From the NCBI GenBank assembly GCA_021083345.1, contig JAJGRE010000001.1, positions 1,488,001 to 1,552,000 on the forward strand: a DNA stretch of 64,000 nt, written 5' to 3'. Both the position numbers and the translations under genes were made by a program. The notes under the pieces were generated by a model. It ran no database searches. It was not told the origin of the DNA and saw only the letters and a program-made list of their open reading frames with translations. Shown here in pieces: positions 8,483-17,563 of the stretch; within the stretch, counting starts at the first letter, position 1; each line of letters starts with the position of its first letter. This DNA comes from Calditrichales bacterium MX18-03 (GTDB taxonomy: Bacteria > Bacillota > Clostridia > Lutisporales > Lutisporaceae).

Positions 8483-10210
8483 TTATAGATGTCTGTTGAT
8501 GATATTGAAGAGCAAATTTATGTTAATTGGTTTACTGATATAATCATCCATCCCTGCTTCAAAGCATTTTTCCTTGTCACTGGCTAATGCATATGCAGTT
8601 AAAGCCACTATGGGCGTATATATACCCTTCGATCTTCCAATCTTCCTAATTGCCTTTGCTGACGAAAGACCGTCAAGGACTGGCATTTGAACATCCAAAA
8701 ATACCATATCAAAGTCTCTGCTTCTATAAGCCTCGATAGCTTTCTCTCCATTATCAACTGCAACTGTATCAATATTTATTTTCTTAAGCATTGCGGTAAT
8801 TAACTTTCTGCTTATTTCATCATCTTCGGCAACAAGGACTAATCTTCTGCCTTCTTTATTCTGTAATCCGAGATATACATCCTGCTTAACCATCTCAACT
8901 TTATCCTGCTTATTAATTCCGGAATCTTTTTCAAATACGGCTGTAAAAAAGAACGAGCTCCCGCAGCCTTCATCGCTTTCTACCCATATATTCCCACCCA
9001 TCAGTTCTACCAGTGCCTTTGAAATTGCGAGCCCCAGGCCCGTTCCTTCGTAATGTTTTGTATAGGAACTATCTAACTGTTGAAAACGTTCAAACAGTAA
9101 CCCTTGCTTATCCTTTGAGATCCCTATGCCTGTATCTTTTATCGCAAACAGCAACTTGACATTGTCCGCACCATTGGTAATCTGCGTAATAGAAAGCTTT
9201 ACCTCCCCTGCTGAAGTGAATTTCACTGCATTGCCGAACAAATTGGATAACACCTGCCTTAACCTTACCGAATCACCATAAATGATCTCCGGGACATCAC
9301 ACCTAATGTCTAATGATATACTTAAGCCTTTCGAATTTGCATTAATTTCAAACAATGCGACCACTTCATTTATGATTGCATATAAGTTGAACGGCTTGTT
9401 CTCTAAATGTGCTTTTCCAGCTTCGATTTTTGTATAATCCAAAATATCATTTATGATTCTTAGCAATGAATTTGATGATTTTTTGATAAGTCTCAGATAC
9501 TCCTTTTGTTCATCCGTCAGATCAGTCATTAACGTCAAATCGGTCATTCCAATTATCCCATTCATAGGCGTCCTGATTTCATGGCTCATATTTGCAAGAA
9601 AGTTGCTCTTTGCAGCATTGGCGCGCTCAGCTTCTTCCTTGGCATCCCGAAGGTTTTTTTCATTCATGACAAGGTTGTCCTTTATTTCAATTTCTTTTAA
9701 TCTCTTTAAACCCATTTGAGCAAGAATTTCTGTCAGGCTCTTGACAAATCTGATATTCTTTTGAAGCTGTTCCTCTGCCAGAACCGGTACCTTTGATACA
9801 GCTTCCAGGTATTCTGTTTCCTCAAAACCATATATTACAGCCTGTTGCCTAAAAAAATCTATGTTCGGTTTATCCAGGAACAACTGCCCAACAAAAAAAT
9901 TTGCCAGATGATTTCCTTCTATGACAATTGGGACAGCATTATCCGTCATGCCATGTGGGCATGTGTATGAAACTGCCGGATTAGCTTCATGGATATGATC
10001 TACTATATATTGGTCGCTTTTCTTGCACTCCAGCTCAGAGATTATGTTGACACGGTGGAATTTTGTGCATATGTCTTGCCAGCCCGAAGCTATAATCACA
10101 TTGCTGTCATTATCAATGATGGCTGTGGCAAAATTGAAAGCTTGGTTCAGATGATCGAGCAACTCCTGAAACAAATTGATATCTATCAAATCTTGTAATT
10201 TATACGCCAT
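8483..10210 (-). CDS. PocR-domain hybrid sensor histidine kinase
   Basis: 575 residues from the ATG at 10210, chosen because GGAGG sits 5-6 nt upstream; a longer reading to 10300 lacks such a site. Residues ~5-165 match the PocR sensory domain, with conserved cysteines (Cys48, Cys62, Cys84 in YTCPHG) and a PIVIEGN...GQLFLD core. A coiled coil leads to HisKA (His210 in [11 protein letters not shown]), then HATPase (N box FGNAVKFT, G1 DTGIGIS, G2 GTGLGLAIS). A C-terminal receiver domain follows, with VLVAEDDE, Asp in MVFLDVQMP and Lys in YISKP. PocR domains are proposed to bind small organic compounds. No membrane helix is seen, so it is cytoplasmic. No output regulator is adjacent. Confidence 0.9.
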   Translation of the reverse strand: MAYKLQDLIDINLFQELLDHLNQAFNFATAIIDNDSNVIIASGWQDICTKFHRVNIISELECKKSDQYIVDHIHEANPAVSYTCPHGMTDNAVPIVIEGNHLANFFVGQLFLDKPNIDFFRQQAVIYGFEETEYLEAVSKVPVLAEEQLQKNIRFVKSLTEILAQMGLKRLKEIEIKDNLVMNEKNLRDAKEEAERANAAKSNFLANMSHEIRTPMNGIIGMTDLTLMTDLTDEQKEYLRLIKKSSNSLLRIINDILDYTKIEAGKAHLENKPFNLYAIINEVVALFEINANSKGLSISLDIRCDVPEIIYGDSVRLRQVLSNLFGNAVKFTSAGEVKLSITQITNGADNVKLLFAIKDTGIGISKDKQGLLFERFQQLDSSYTKHYEGTGLGLAISKALVELMGGNIWVESDEGCGSSFFFTAVFEKDSGINKQDKVEMVKQDVYLGLQNKEGRRLVLVAEDDEISRKLITAMLKKINIDTVAVDNGEKAIEAYRSRDFDMVFLDVQMPVLDGLSSAKAIRKIGRSKGIYTPIVALTAYALASDKEKCFEAGMDDYISKPININLLFNIINRHL

Positions 10211-10419
10211 GTTTTCCTCCCTCACACTAAGCATGTTTTCATGAATTTGCATCGGATAAATCCGTATTCTGTTACCAATAAGATACGACCCATTGTACAT
10301 TACATAAAAACCTTACCATTATCTGATGACAGAATTATGACAAGTTGCCTTCGTTAATCACAAGACCATCATGCTCAATGCTTTGAACGCGTGAGGATTT
10401 CTTCTATTGGCCTAGCAGC

Positions 10420-11148
10420 TCATCCCCTTCTTGCTTCCTCCAAATACCTAATAATCCCACAAAAGATGCTCCAGGCGATTTTTTCCTGATAATGGTCCTC
10501 CCGCAAAAGCTGCTCCTCCTCATAGTTTGAGAGAAAGCCGCATTCTACCAGGGCACCCGGTATCGTGTTGTTTTTCAGGATATAAACGCTGTCAGTGGGC
10601 TTTGTTACCCTATCGTTGCCCCTGTTCAGCACCTTGATCAGCTCAGCCTGGATAAGATCCGCCAGCCGTCTGCCCTTTTCATCGCCGGTCTGGTAGAAGG
10701 TCTGAGCTCCATAGTACTGAGACTGCGGAAAGCTGTTGAGATGGATACTGATGAACAAGTCTGCACTGCTTTCGTTAATGAGCTGATGCCTGTTATTGAG
10801 GTCTTCGCTCTTTCTCGTGCCGGTCCTGCCTTCTCCCTCCGTATAAAGACCGCTGTGATCTTCCCGGGTCATGATGGCCAGGCCGCCGCCCTGCTCGATT
10901 AGCCGCCTCAGCTTCAGCGCCACCTTCAGATTGATTTCCTCCTCCGTTACACCGGTAGCCCCTGACGCGCCCGGGTCACGCCCCCCATGCCCTGCGTCGA
11001 TGACGATGACTGCCCCGTTTATCGGAAGGGAATAAGTCGCCATAGCCGTTTTCGATGCGTATTCCACGCTCACAATAAGCAGCAGGATCCACAAAAGCCT
11101 GATGAAAAGCTTATAAACATATCTTCCTTCTATCAGATAAACTTTCAA
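10420..11148 (-). CDS. cwlD: N-acetylmuramoyl-L-alanine amidase CwlD
   Basis: 242 residues with an N-terminal membrane/signal helix (~12-32) and an Amidase_3 domain. Zinc ligands are visible: His in VIDAGHGG, Glu in EEEINL and His in SIHLNSF. A late Glu in VECGFLSN matches the catalytic glutamate. Length and the single catalytic domain fit CwlD, which with PdaA makes muramic-delta-lactam in spore cortex, implying endospore formation. The start is a TTG with GGAGGTGA 6-7 nt upstream. Downstream is a short gap to the hybrid kinase. An alternative is a general cell-wall amidase of the same fold. Confidence 0.82.
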   Translation of the reverse strand: MKVYLIEGRYVYKLFIRLLWILLLIVSVEYASKTAMATYSLPINGAVIVIDAGHGGRDPGASGATGVTEEEINLKVALKLRRLIEQGGGLAIMTREDHSGLYTEGEGRTGTRKSEDLNNRHQLINESSADLFISIHLNSFPQSQYYGAQTFYQTGDEKGRRLADLIQAELIKVLNRGNDRVTKPTDSVYILKNNTIPGALVECGFLSNYEEEQLLREDHYQEKIAWSIFCGIIRYLEEARRG

Positions 11149-11313
11149 AATGTCACCTCCAAGAATCGTTCTGTGCTAATTCATGATATTCAGGGGACAA
11201 TAGCATCAGAACTGGTTCAGTGTTTTTTCAACGAGGTAAGATTCCAAAAATTGTTTATTATATGCCATAGTATGCTATAATGTTAGGAGATGCATTGGGG
11301 AGGTAGAGAAGAA

Positions 11314-12417
11314 TTGATCGATGAAAGACTATGTAAAATGGCCAGGGCTTTAGTGGATTATTCTTTGGGGATCAAGGAAGGCGATGTGTTCCTGATTCAG
11401 GGCTATGAACCGTCCATTCCCCTTATAAAGGAAGTATACAAGGAAGCCCTGAAGAGAGGCGCCCACCCGGAAGTACGGGTGCAAGTGGAAGAGTTGACTG
11501 AAATCATGATGAAATATGGAAATGAGGATCAGTTGAAGTTTATATCCCCGGTTATCCAATGCAGTACGGAAAAGTATACTGCACTGCTGAAAATTGGTGG
11601 GACCTATCACACCAAATCTCTTTTGAACATCAAACCGGAAAAGATAAGCCATTACGAGTCGGCGCATAGAAAAGCAGGCGCAACAGTACAGAGAAGAGCT
11701 TTGGAAGGCAGCATGCGCTGGAGCCTGACCCATTATCCAACCTTGTCCGGTGCCATGGATGCCGGAATGTCCGTTTCCGAGTATGAGGACTTTGTGTTTT
11801 CCGCTTGCTTTGTAGACAGAGAGGACCCCATAGCTGAATGGAAGAAGCTGAAGGAGGACCAGCAGAAGATTATTGATTACGTCAGTACGAAGGATCATTT
11901 CCGTGTCGTTGCAAAAGACACCGACCTCACGCTTCAAGCAGGCGGCCGCACCTGGGTCAACAGCTGCGGTACCACCAACTTCCCCAGTGGTGAGGTCTAT
12001 ACCGGTCCTATCGAGGATTCCTTGAACGGCACGATCCGTTTCACCTATCCGGCGATCAAATCCGGCAGACCTGTGGAGGATGTTCAGCTGACCTTTGAGA
12101 ACGGCAAGGTGGCCAAGGCCACTGCCAAAACCGGTGAGGATTTCCTGCATGCCATGATCAATATGGATGCCGGCGCCTGCTATGCCGGAGAGTTCGCAAT
12201 CGGTACCAATTACGGGATCAAGCAGTTCACAAACAACCTTCTGTTTGACGAGAAAATAGGCGGAACGATGCATATCGCTTTGGGCGCTGCTTATCCCATT
12301 ACCGGCTCGAAAAATGAGTCAGGGCTGCATTGGGATATGATCTGCGACATGCGGCAGGGTGGGGAAATCTACGCCGATGGGGAACTGTTCTATAAGGATG
12401 GAAAATTCCTGATATAA
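11314..12417 (+). CDS. M29-family aminopeptidase (AmpS-like)
   Basis: 367 residues if begun at the TTG at 11314, which has GGGGAGGT nine bases upstream. An in-frame ATG at 11290 abuts its only AGGAG and is less likely. The protein matches thermophilic-type metallo-aminopeptidases: N-terminal domain with DYSLGIKEGD; then the C-terminal metal site with Glu in YAGEFAIGTNYG, His in MHIALGAAYP and the SGLHWDMICDM segment. It releases N-terminal amino acids in the cytoplasm using two divalent metals. It is transcribed alone, divergently from cwlD. Confidence 0.9.
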   Translation: MIDERLCKMARALVDYSLGIKEGDVFLIQGYEPSIPLIKEVYKEALKRGAHPEVRVQVEELTEIMMKYGNEDQLKFISPVIQCSTEKYTALLKIGGTYHTKSLLNIKPEKISHYESAHRKAGATVQRRALEGSMRWSLTHYPTLSGAMDAGMSVSEYEDFVFSACFVDREDPIAEWKKLKEDQQKIIDYVSTKDHFRVVAKDTDLTLQAGGRTWVNSCGTTNFPSGEVYTGPIEDSLNGTIRFTYPAIKSGRPVEDVQLTFENGKVAKATAKTGEDFLHAMINMDAGACYAGEFAIGTNYGIKQFTNNLLFDEKIGGTMHIALGAAYPITGSKNESGLHWDMICDMRQGGEIYADGELFYKDGKFLI

Positions 12418-12423
12418 ATAATA

Positions 12424-12470
12424 AGAGAATGCTTCGTTCAAACTGAACAGGCATTCTCTACTCTTTTCTG
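12424..12470. terminator. Terminator between convergent aminopeptidase and acetyltransferase genes
   Basis: A 9-bp stem (12424-12432 with 12451-12459) encloses a second small stem (GTTCA/TGAAC) and is followed by a T-rich tail (CTCTTTTCTG). It can end the plus-strand transcript. Confidence 0.75.
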
Positions 12471-13031
12471 TTATTCTTCCATTCTGCATTCCCTGAGGAG
12501 CTTTGGCAAGTCAGAGCATTCCTCCCGCATCAGTGAGAAGAGCTCAAGATCATAGTACTTACCTCTGCAAAACACGGTTTGACGCATCGTACCCTCATGG
12601 GTGTATCCGCACTTTTCTGCTATCCTGCGGCTTGCTATGTTCTCAGAGAACATATTGACCTGCAGACGACGGATGGGTTTTATGGAAAAGAGGAAAGCTG
12701 AAAACAGCTTCAGGGCTTCTGTCATATAACCTTTCCCCCGGTCCGCCCTTCGATACAGCCTGTAGCCGATTTCATACCCATCGGCATATTTCAGGCCTTT
12801 AAAATATGTAATGTCACCGATGAGCCGGTCCTGTTTGTCGGTAATCAGCAGTGTGCCGAAATCCTCCTCCCACATCCCGTTCTCTTTGATCCTTTTCTTT
12901 AGGTTGAATTCTGAAGGCAAATTGAAGGCATCAAAATCCCCTCTGTCCTCCACCAATGAAAAAAGCTCAAAAAGCTCATCCACATCGCGCTCCCGCACGG
13001 TCCTCAGGTTTATTTCCTTCCCCACAATCAT
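12471..13031 (-). CDS. GNAT N-acetyltransferase, RimJ/RimL type
   Basis: 186 residues with a single GNAT fold. The acetyl-CoA pyrophosphate loop is visible as RRADRGKGYMTEA (R-x-x-R-G-K-G). The downstream IASRRIAEKCGYTHEGTMR block is typical of RimJ/RimL-like ribosomal-protein or amino-group acetyltransferases. The substrate cannot be read from sequence. It is the last gene of a minus-strand run with the flavoprotein gene 24 bp upstream. RimL-like enzymes can also give antibiotic or toxin resistance. Confidence 0.85.
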   Translation of the reverse strand: MIVGKEINLRTVRERDVDELFELFSLVEDRGDFDAFNLPSEFNLKKRIKENGMWEEDFGTLLITDKQDRLIGDITYFKGLKYADGYEIGYRLYRRADRGKGYMTEALKLFSAFLFSIKPIRRLQVNMFSENIASRRIAEKCGYTHEGTMRQTVFCRGKYYDLELFSLMREECSDLPKLLRECRMEE

Positions 13032-13055
13032 TTAGGTGACCCCCGTTGAATTCTT

Positions 13056-13646
13056 TTATTTTTCTTCTCTATAATAGTCGTTTTTTAAGGCTGAGCCCAC
13101 AGCGTAAGCTTGCTCCATCAGTTCCTTCCGGTTCCAGGTAGGGATCTGATCCACATCCGGCGCTGTAAGGGCGCCCTTCCACGTGGTATTGATACACTTG
13201 TAAAACAAATCCAGTACCTTAATGGTGCAGTCAAAGTAAGCCTCTTTCTCCGGTGCACCGGCAGTGCAGAAAACATACCCCATGCGCAGCTTCCTTGATA
13301 TAAGCTCTGTTCTGCTCATGTATTTGCTGGACCATACAGCCTGACAGCGGTCAATCAGCCTTTTCAGGTCCGACGTGACGGTGTAGAAATATACCGGTGT
13401 CGCTGTAAGCACAATATCAGCTTGATCAATTTGGGTATACACCTGCTGCATCTGATCTTTTATGACGCAGCGTCCTGTCTTGTAGCAGCCTTCACAGCCT
13501 GTGCAATGCCCGATGTCTGAATTGGCTGCATAAATCTTTACAACCGCTGCCTCTTCAGTGCTGAATGCTTCCAAAGCCTTTTCCAGCAGCATATCGCTGT
13601 TATGCTTCCTGCGGGGACTGCCGTAAATCGCAAGTATGTTCAACAT
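13056..13646 (-). CDS. NAD(P)H-dependent flavodoxin-like oxidoreductase
   Basis: 196 residues, FMN_red/flavodoxin-like fold. The N-terminal FMN phosphate loop (YGSPRRKHNSD) is followed by a cysteine cluster C-x2-C-x2-C-x5-C (CTGCEGCYKTGRC) and the ATPVYFYTVTSDLKRLIDR segment typical of this family. Related proteins are NAD(P)H:FMN oxidoreductases or iron-sulfur flavoproteins. The cysteine spacing leaves open whether a cluster is bound. It lies 6 bp after the MazG-like gene, so co-transcription is likely. The physiological substrate is unknown. Confidence 0.85.
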   Translation of the reverse strand: MLNILAIYGSPRRKHNSDMLLEKALEAFSTEEAAVVKIYAANSDIGHCTGCEGCYKTGRCVIKDQMQQVYTQIDQADIVLTATPVYFYTVTSDLKRLIDRCQAVWSSKYMSRTELISRKLRMGYVFCTAGAPEKEAYFDCTIKVLDLFYKCINTTWKGALTAPDVDQIPTWNRKELMEQAYAVGSALKNDYYREEK

Positions 13647-13652
13647 CCAATC

Positions 13653-14003
13653 TTACCTTCCATCCTCTGTGTTATAGCTCTTGATATAGCCTTTGCCGAT
13701 CAGCTTCTCAATATGATGGTTCACTTTCTCCTGGATATCGATATTGTAGCTCTCTTCCAGCACAAACATCATGGATACCGCAACCTGAGCCACATCCAGC
13801 AGCTCGTCGGCTATTTTATCCACCACTGTCTTTTCTTCCATCTTGCAGTCTTCCCCGTTCAAGCCCCTATACTTGCCGATCAGCTGGGCCAGTTCTCCGG
13901 CCTCCTCCATCAGCTTCAATGCGGTGGACTCAATGTTGGGTTTAAGATTGTTCAGCCTGGGCAGACTGATGCTTTTGAACTCCGTGTTTCCGTATTTCTC
14001 CAT
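13653..14003 (-). CDS. MazG-like nucleotide pyrophosphohydrolase
   Basis: 116 residues, all-alpha MazG/NTP-PPase fold. Metal-binding signatures E-x-x-E in MEEAGELAQLIGK and E-x-x-D in ADELLDVAQV are visible. Enzymes of this short class hydrolyse (d)NTPs to NMP and pyrophosphate, as house-cleaning of damaged nucleotides or in stress responses. It sits between the PilZ and flavoprotein genes, with a 25-bp gap upstream and 6 bp downstream, consistent with one operon. Substrate preference is unknown. Confidence 0.85.
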   Translation of the reverse strand: MEKYGNTEFKSISLPRLNNLKPNIESTALKLMEEAGELAQLIGKYRGLNGEDCKMEEKTVVDKIADELLDVAQVAVSMMFVLEESYNIDIQEKVNHHIEKLIGKGYIKSYNTEDGR

Positions 14004-14028
14004 GCTTCTGCCTCCCTTCGGTCGTGTT

Positions 14029-14667
14029 CTATTTAAAAATACTGTTATATAATTCCTGCCTTTTCTTTTTCAACTGCTCCTTGAAGGTATAGAGGGAAAT
14101 GGCTTTTACGTTCTCGATGTTCATATTCATAAACTCACAGCCCAGCTGAAAGCAGCCCCCGTCTTTATTCGCGGATGCACGCCTGACGACTGCAAGGCAG
14201 TCTATAAAATAATTGACCTTCAGCTTGAAGCTGAATACGGCTTGCAGCGGGATTTCCATGCCGGTTTCGACCAATACGCCTCCGGCACTCAGGTTCCTGA
14301 TTTTCCCGGAAAACGCTTTGGCTGTTTTGGCAACAGATACATTGTCGATCAGCATTGGTCTGCCGACAAACCCTATTTCGCAATCCACCCTGTTGAACTT
14401 TCTTTTTTCTACAGCACTCAACCCCGCTTTCTCAGGGCATGTGATGATAATGCTATAGCCTTCCATTTCAACGATCTTGCTATAGAATTCATAAATCTCG
14501 GTGTCATCAATAACAAGGCATAAGATATCCCATCCTGATTTCAGATGGCCTGCTGTTTTAATGGTTACAGTCAACAGCTCACTGAGTGCAAAGGACACAT
14601 TTCCATAGATTTCTGTCTCGGTAAAAGGTGACAACATGACAATCAGTTGTCCTCGTTTGAACTCCAT
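14029..14667 (-). CDS. PilZ-domain cyclic-di-GMP receptor (YcgR-like)
   Basis: 212 residues. The N-terminal ~90 resemble the YcgR N-terminal beta-barrel (flagellar-brake type). The PilZ domain starts at ~105 with the R-x-x-x-R motif (EKRKFNRVDC) and the N-x-S-x-x-G motif (RNLSAGGVLVET), the two elements that bind c-di-GMP. A basic helix closes the protein. It likely links c-di-GMP levels to motility or surface traits; the window has a chemoreceptor but no flagellar genes. First gene of the GNAT-flavoprotein-MazG-PilZ run. A TATAAT-like box is at 14781-14786 on the minus strand, without a clear -35. Confidence 0.87.
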   Translation of the reverse strand: MEFKRGQLIVMLSPFTETEIYGNVSFALSELLTVTIKTAGHLKSGWDILCLVIDDTEIYEFYSKIVEMEGYSIIITCPEKAGLSAVEKRKFNRVDCEIGFVGRPMLIDNVSVAKTAKAFSGKIRNLSAGGVLVETGMEIPLQAVFSFKLKVNYFIDCLAVVRRASANKDGGCFQLGCEFMNMNIENVKAISLYTFKEQLKKKRQELYNSIFK

Positions 14668-14867
14668 TCGGTCTCCCCCTATTCAGCGCAGTTGGTTGGT
14701 AGCTTGCTGTGAAAATGCTGTGATTACTACAATAATTAAGTGTGCCTCAGGATAAACCGCTTGCCGTAAGTGTTAAAATCATTATAGCAGATTTGTTTGC
14801 GGTAATATAGAACAATTTGATCATCCTGACAATTCTTTGATGCACAATAATACATGTAAAAAAATAG

Positions 14868-14896
14868 AAAAGAGAGAATATGCTTCTCTCTTTTTT
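14868..14896 (-). terminator. Terminator of the rplM-rpsI operon
   Basis: An 11-bp stem AAAAGAGAGAA/TTCTCTCTTTT (14868-14878 with 14884-14894) lies 13 bp after the rpsI stop codon, with T-rich sequence following on the minus strand. It closes the long ribosomal block. Confidence 0.85.
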
Positions 14897-14906
14897 CCAT
14901 ATAATC

Positions 14907-15299
14907 TTATCTCTTTGAGAACTGTGGTGCTCTTCTTGCTTTCTTCAAGCCGTACTTCTTTCTTTCCTTCATCCTCGGATCTCTTGTCAAGAAGCCAGCT
15001 CTCTTCAGAACCGGTCTCAACTCTCTGTCAGCCTCCAGAAGTGCTCTGGAAACGCCGTGACGGATTGCGCCGGCCTGACCGGTGTAACCTCCGCCGAGAA
15101 CGTTGACGAGAACATCATACTTGGAAAGTGTATCTGTCAGAACGAGGGGCTGTCTAACGATCAGCTTCAGGGTCTCCAATCCGAAATAATCATCGATGTC
15201 TCTATTATTAATCTTTATTTTACCTTCACCGGGAACCAATCTGACTCTAGCAATAGAGCACTTTCTTCTTCCTGTACCGAAATACTGAACCTTTGCCAC
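14907..15299 (-). CDS. rpsI: 30S ribosomal protein S9
   Basis: 130 residues starting at a GTG (15299) with AAAGGAGG eight bases upstream. The longer ATG reading adds a non-homologous N-terminus and overlaps rplM, so I rejected it. The protein reads [19 protein letters not shown] at the N-terminus and ends with the basic [12 protein letters not shown] tail that reaches the decoding-site tRNA. It is 19 bp downstream of rplM, the standard pair, and is the last gene before the operon terminator. Confidence 0.97.
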   Translation of the reverse strand: MAKVQYFGTGRRKCSIARVRLVPGEGKIKINNRDIDDYFGLETLKLIVRQPLVLTDTLSKYDVLVNVLGGGYTGQAGAIRHGVSRALLEADRELRPVLKRAGFLTRDPRMKERKKYGLKKARRAPQFSKR

Positions 15300-15318
15300 T
15301 AGAACTTCCTCCTTTCCA

Positions 15319-15753
15319 TTATATGTTGAGCTCGAGGGCTTCAGGCATCTGAGCCTGATGCTCGTGCTCAGCACCTTTGTATACTCTCAGTTTCTTAAGC
15401 ATTTTTCTACCTAAGCTATTGTGAGGAAGCATGCCTTTTACTGCTTCATAAACCGCTTTATCGGAATTCTCAGCCATAAGCTTTCTATATGGGGTTTCCT
15501 TCATACCGCCGGGATATAAGGAATGCCGTCTGAAAAGCTTCTGATCAAGCTTCTTGCCTGTCAAAACAACCTTATCCGTATTGATGATGATGACATGGTC
15601 ACCGGTATCAACATGGGGTGTGAAAATCGGCTTGTTTTTTCCTCTTAAAATACTCGCTACTTCACTTGCAAGTCTACCCAGAACCTTGTCTGTGCCATCT
15701 ACGATGTACCATTTTCTCTGTACTTCTTCTGCCTTTGGCATGTAAGACTTCAT
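15319..15753 (-). CDS. rplM: 50S ribosomal protein L13
   Basis: 144 residues. The start is the ATG at 15753 with AAGGAGTG six bases upstream; a GTG nine bases earlier lies inside that site. Family landmarks: [19 protein letters not shown] at the N-terminus, [28 protein letters not shown], and the [12 protein letters not shown] block near the end. First gene of its own transcription unit, with a strong promoter about 210 bp upstream and a structured leader. Confidence 0.97.
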   Translation of the reverse strand: MKSYMPKAEEVQRKWYIVDGTDKVLGRLASEVASILRGKNKPIFTPHVDTGDHVIIINTDKVVLTGKKLDQKLFRRHSLYPGGMKETPYRKLMAENSDKAVYEAVKGMLPHNSLGRKMLKKLRVYKGAEHEHQAQMPEALELNI

Positions 15754-15762
15754 TGTTTTCAC

Positions 15763-15960
15763 TCCTTGTTCCGTTCTATCTGAATTCTTTAGAATGCCTC
15801 AGTCTGCTTTTTGACCTTTCTTTGGTCAGAGCTTGACATCCCACATGCCTCACTCCGTCTCGGAAAAGCCTGCCGCAAACCTGTCTAAACCATGCTGTCT
15901 CTTCGTTTTCTATTTAACGCTGCATAGAGCCGAGGGGCTAAGTCGACATTATGCAACATT
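15763..15960 (-). promoter_or_regulatory. Leader of the rplM-rpsI transcript, candidate L13-type autoregulatory leader
   Basis: About 200 nt of untranslated leader lie between the promoter and rplM. On the minus strand I see a hairpin GCATA...AGCC-CCTC-GGCT...TATGC near the 5' end and a second, TGACC-AAAGAAA-GGTCA, nearer the gene. Bacillus rplM has a known L13 leader. I cannot confirm membership by eye. Confidence 0.4.
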
Positions 15961-15964
15961 TAAT

Positions 15965-15993
15965 ATTTTAAACCATTGAACCACGCGTGTCAA
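15965..15993 (-). promoter_or_regulatory. Sigma-A promoter for rplM-rpsI
   Basis: On the minus strand, TTGACA (15988-15993), a 17-bp spacer, and TAAAAT (15965-15970). Confidence 0.85.
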
Positions 15994-16023
15994 GACAAAA
16001 ATTTCAAGCGCAGTTGACGTCAG

Positions 16024-16764
16024 TCAATAGTAAACCTCATCCAGGTACAGGCCATGTGCCGGGGCAGTGCTGCCTGCCCTTCGCCTGTCCTTGGATGCGA
16101 TGATTCCCGGCATTGCTGCAGCCTGGATTTTTCCGATTCCGGCATCCAGCAGCGTACCGGTCATGATCCTTACCATATTATAAAGGAAGCCGTTGCCTCT
16201 GAAGACCAGTTTCACTTGATCCGCTTCTTTTGCAATTTGTATGTCATAAATCGTCCTTACGGTATCTGTGACTTTGCTTCCGGCAGACATAAAACCGTAA
16301 AAATCATGGGGCCCGATGAAGCAGGCAGCTGCCTGACGCATACTCTCAATATCTAATTTTTCACAATACGTGATGTGATATGCATAATGCCTCAATAGCG
16401 GTGAAGGGAAGCGGCTGTTCAGAAGGATATAACTGTATTTCTTCCCCACGGCACTATAACGGGCATGGAAGCCGGAGTCAACTTCGCGGGAATCCTTGAT
16501 GACAATGTCTTGCGGCAGAACACTGTTCATCGCATATGCAAACCTGTCCTCCGGTATCCTGCTGTTTGTCATGAAGCTGGCAACCTGTCCACGGGCGTGC
16601 ACGCCTGCATCAGTCCTTCCTGATCCGGCAACTTTGCAATTCTCCTTGGTTATGAGCAATAGTGCCTTTTCCAGCTCTGCCTGAATAGAAGGTCCGTTTT
16701 CCTGGATCTGCCATCCGCTGTAGTTTGTTCCATCGTATTCGATTGTCAATTTGATATTTCGCAT
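16024..16764 (-). CDS. truA: tRNA pseudouridine synthase A
   Basis: 246 residues. TruA converts U38-U40 of the tRNA anticodon arm to pseudouridine. The catalytic Asp is in GSGRTDAGVHARGQ. N-terminal KLTIEYDGTNYSGWQIQ, NSVLPQDIVIKD and FHARYSAVGKKYSY are all typical, as is the C-terminal FLYNMVRIMTGTLLDAG. It follows ecfT by 4 bp, so it is the last gene of the alpha-operon/ECF transcription unit. The 260-bp gap after it contains the rplM promoter. Confidence 0.97.
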   Translation of the reverse strand: MRNIKLTIEYDGTNYSGWQIQENGPSIQAELEKALLLITKENCKVAGSGRTDAGVHARGQVASFMTNSRIPEDRFAYAMNSVLPQDIVIKDSREVDSGFHARYSAVGKKYSYILLNSRFPSPLLRHYAYHITYCEKLDIESMRQAAACFIGPHDFYGFMSAGSKVTDTVRTIYDIQIAKEADQVKLVFRGNGFLYNMVRIMTGTLLDAGIGKIQAAAMPGIIASKDRRRAGSTAPAHGLYLDEVYY

Positions 16765-16768
16765 AGCG

Positions 16769-17563
16769 CTACCTGCTTACAATAATCAGTCCGCAGAACA
16801 ATAAGAGTACCCCAAATGCAATATAATCCCTGCCTTCCAGCTTCAGCTGCTTCATCCGGGTGCGGTAATCACCGCCGCGGTAGCAGCGGGCTTCCATAGC
16901 CAAAGCCAGCTCGTCCGCACGCCTGAAGGCACTGATGAAAAGCGGCACCAGAAGCGGTACCATGGCTTTTGCCCTGGCCATCAGATTCCCGGTCTCAAAA
17001 TCAGCGCCCCGTGCCATTTGAGCTTTCATGATCTTATCCGTCTCTTCCAGCAAGGTCGGTATGAACCTTAGCGCTATGGTCATCATCATGGCCAGCTCAT
17101 GGGCAGGCACACCGATCCTCTTGAATGGATTCAACAGCTTTTCAATTCCATCGGTCAATGCGATGGGCGAGGTGGTCAAGGTCAGAAGCGAGGCACCTGC
17201 GATTAGGAAGATCAGCCTCAAACCCATAAAACCTGCTTGATAAATACCCTCTTTGGATACAACAAGCCAGTTAAAAATCTTGAACAGCGGTTCTCCCGGC
17301 GTCATAAATACATTCAGAAGCACCGTAAGGGTGATGATCACGATAAGAGGTTTCAACCCCCGCAGCAAGTATTTCACTGAGATTCTTGACAAGCCCAGTA
17401 TGATGGCGATAAATGCCGCGACATAGAGATACGACGGAAAGTTGCCCACCAGGAACAGGATGGTGATAAAAGTAAAAGTTCCGATGATTTTGACTCTGGG
17501 GTCCAGATGGTGAACCGGTGTCTCAGCAGGTATGTACTGTCCTATTGTAATATCTTTTATCAT
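16769..17563 (-). CDS. ecfT: Energy-coupling factor transporter transmembrane protein EcfT
   Basis: 264 residues with about six hydrophobic helices. The cytoplasmic coupling helices carry the Ala-Arg-Gly-type motifs ([10 protein letters not shown] and MEARCYRGG) that dock on the two ATPase subunits. EcfT pairs with EcfA1/EcfA2 to form the shared energising module that partners different S-components for vitamin and metal uptake. The start overlaps the end of ecfA2 by 4 bp. No S-component gene is in the window, consistent with group II ECF systems whose S-components are scattered. Confidence 0.95.
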   Translation of the reverse strand: MIKDITIGQYIPAETPVHHLDPRVKIIGTFTFITILFLVGNFPSYLYVAAFIAIILGLSRISVKYLLRGLKPLIVIITLTVLLNVFMTPGEPLFKIFNWLVVSKEGIYQAGFMGLRLIFLIAGASLLTLTTSPIALTDGIEKLLNPFKRIGVPAHELAMMMTIALRFIPTLLEETDKIMKAQMARGADFETGNLMARAKAMVPLLVPLFISAFRRADELALAMEARCYRGGDYRTRMKQLKLEGRDYIAFGVLLLFCGLIIVSR

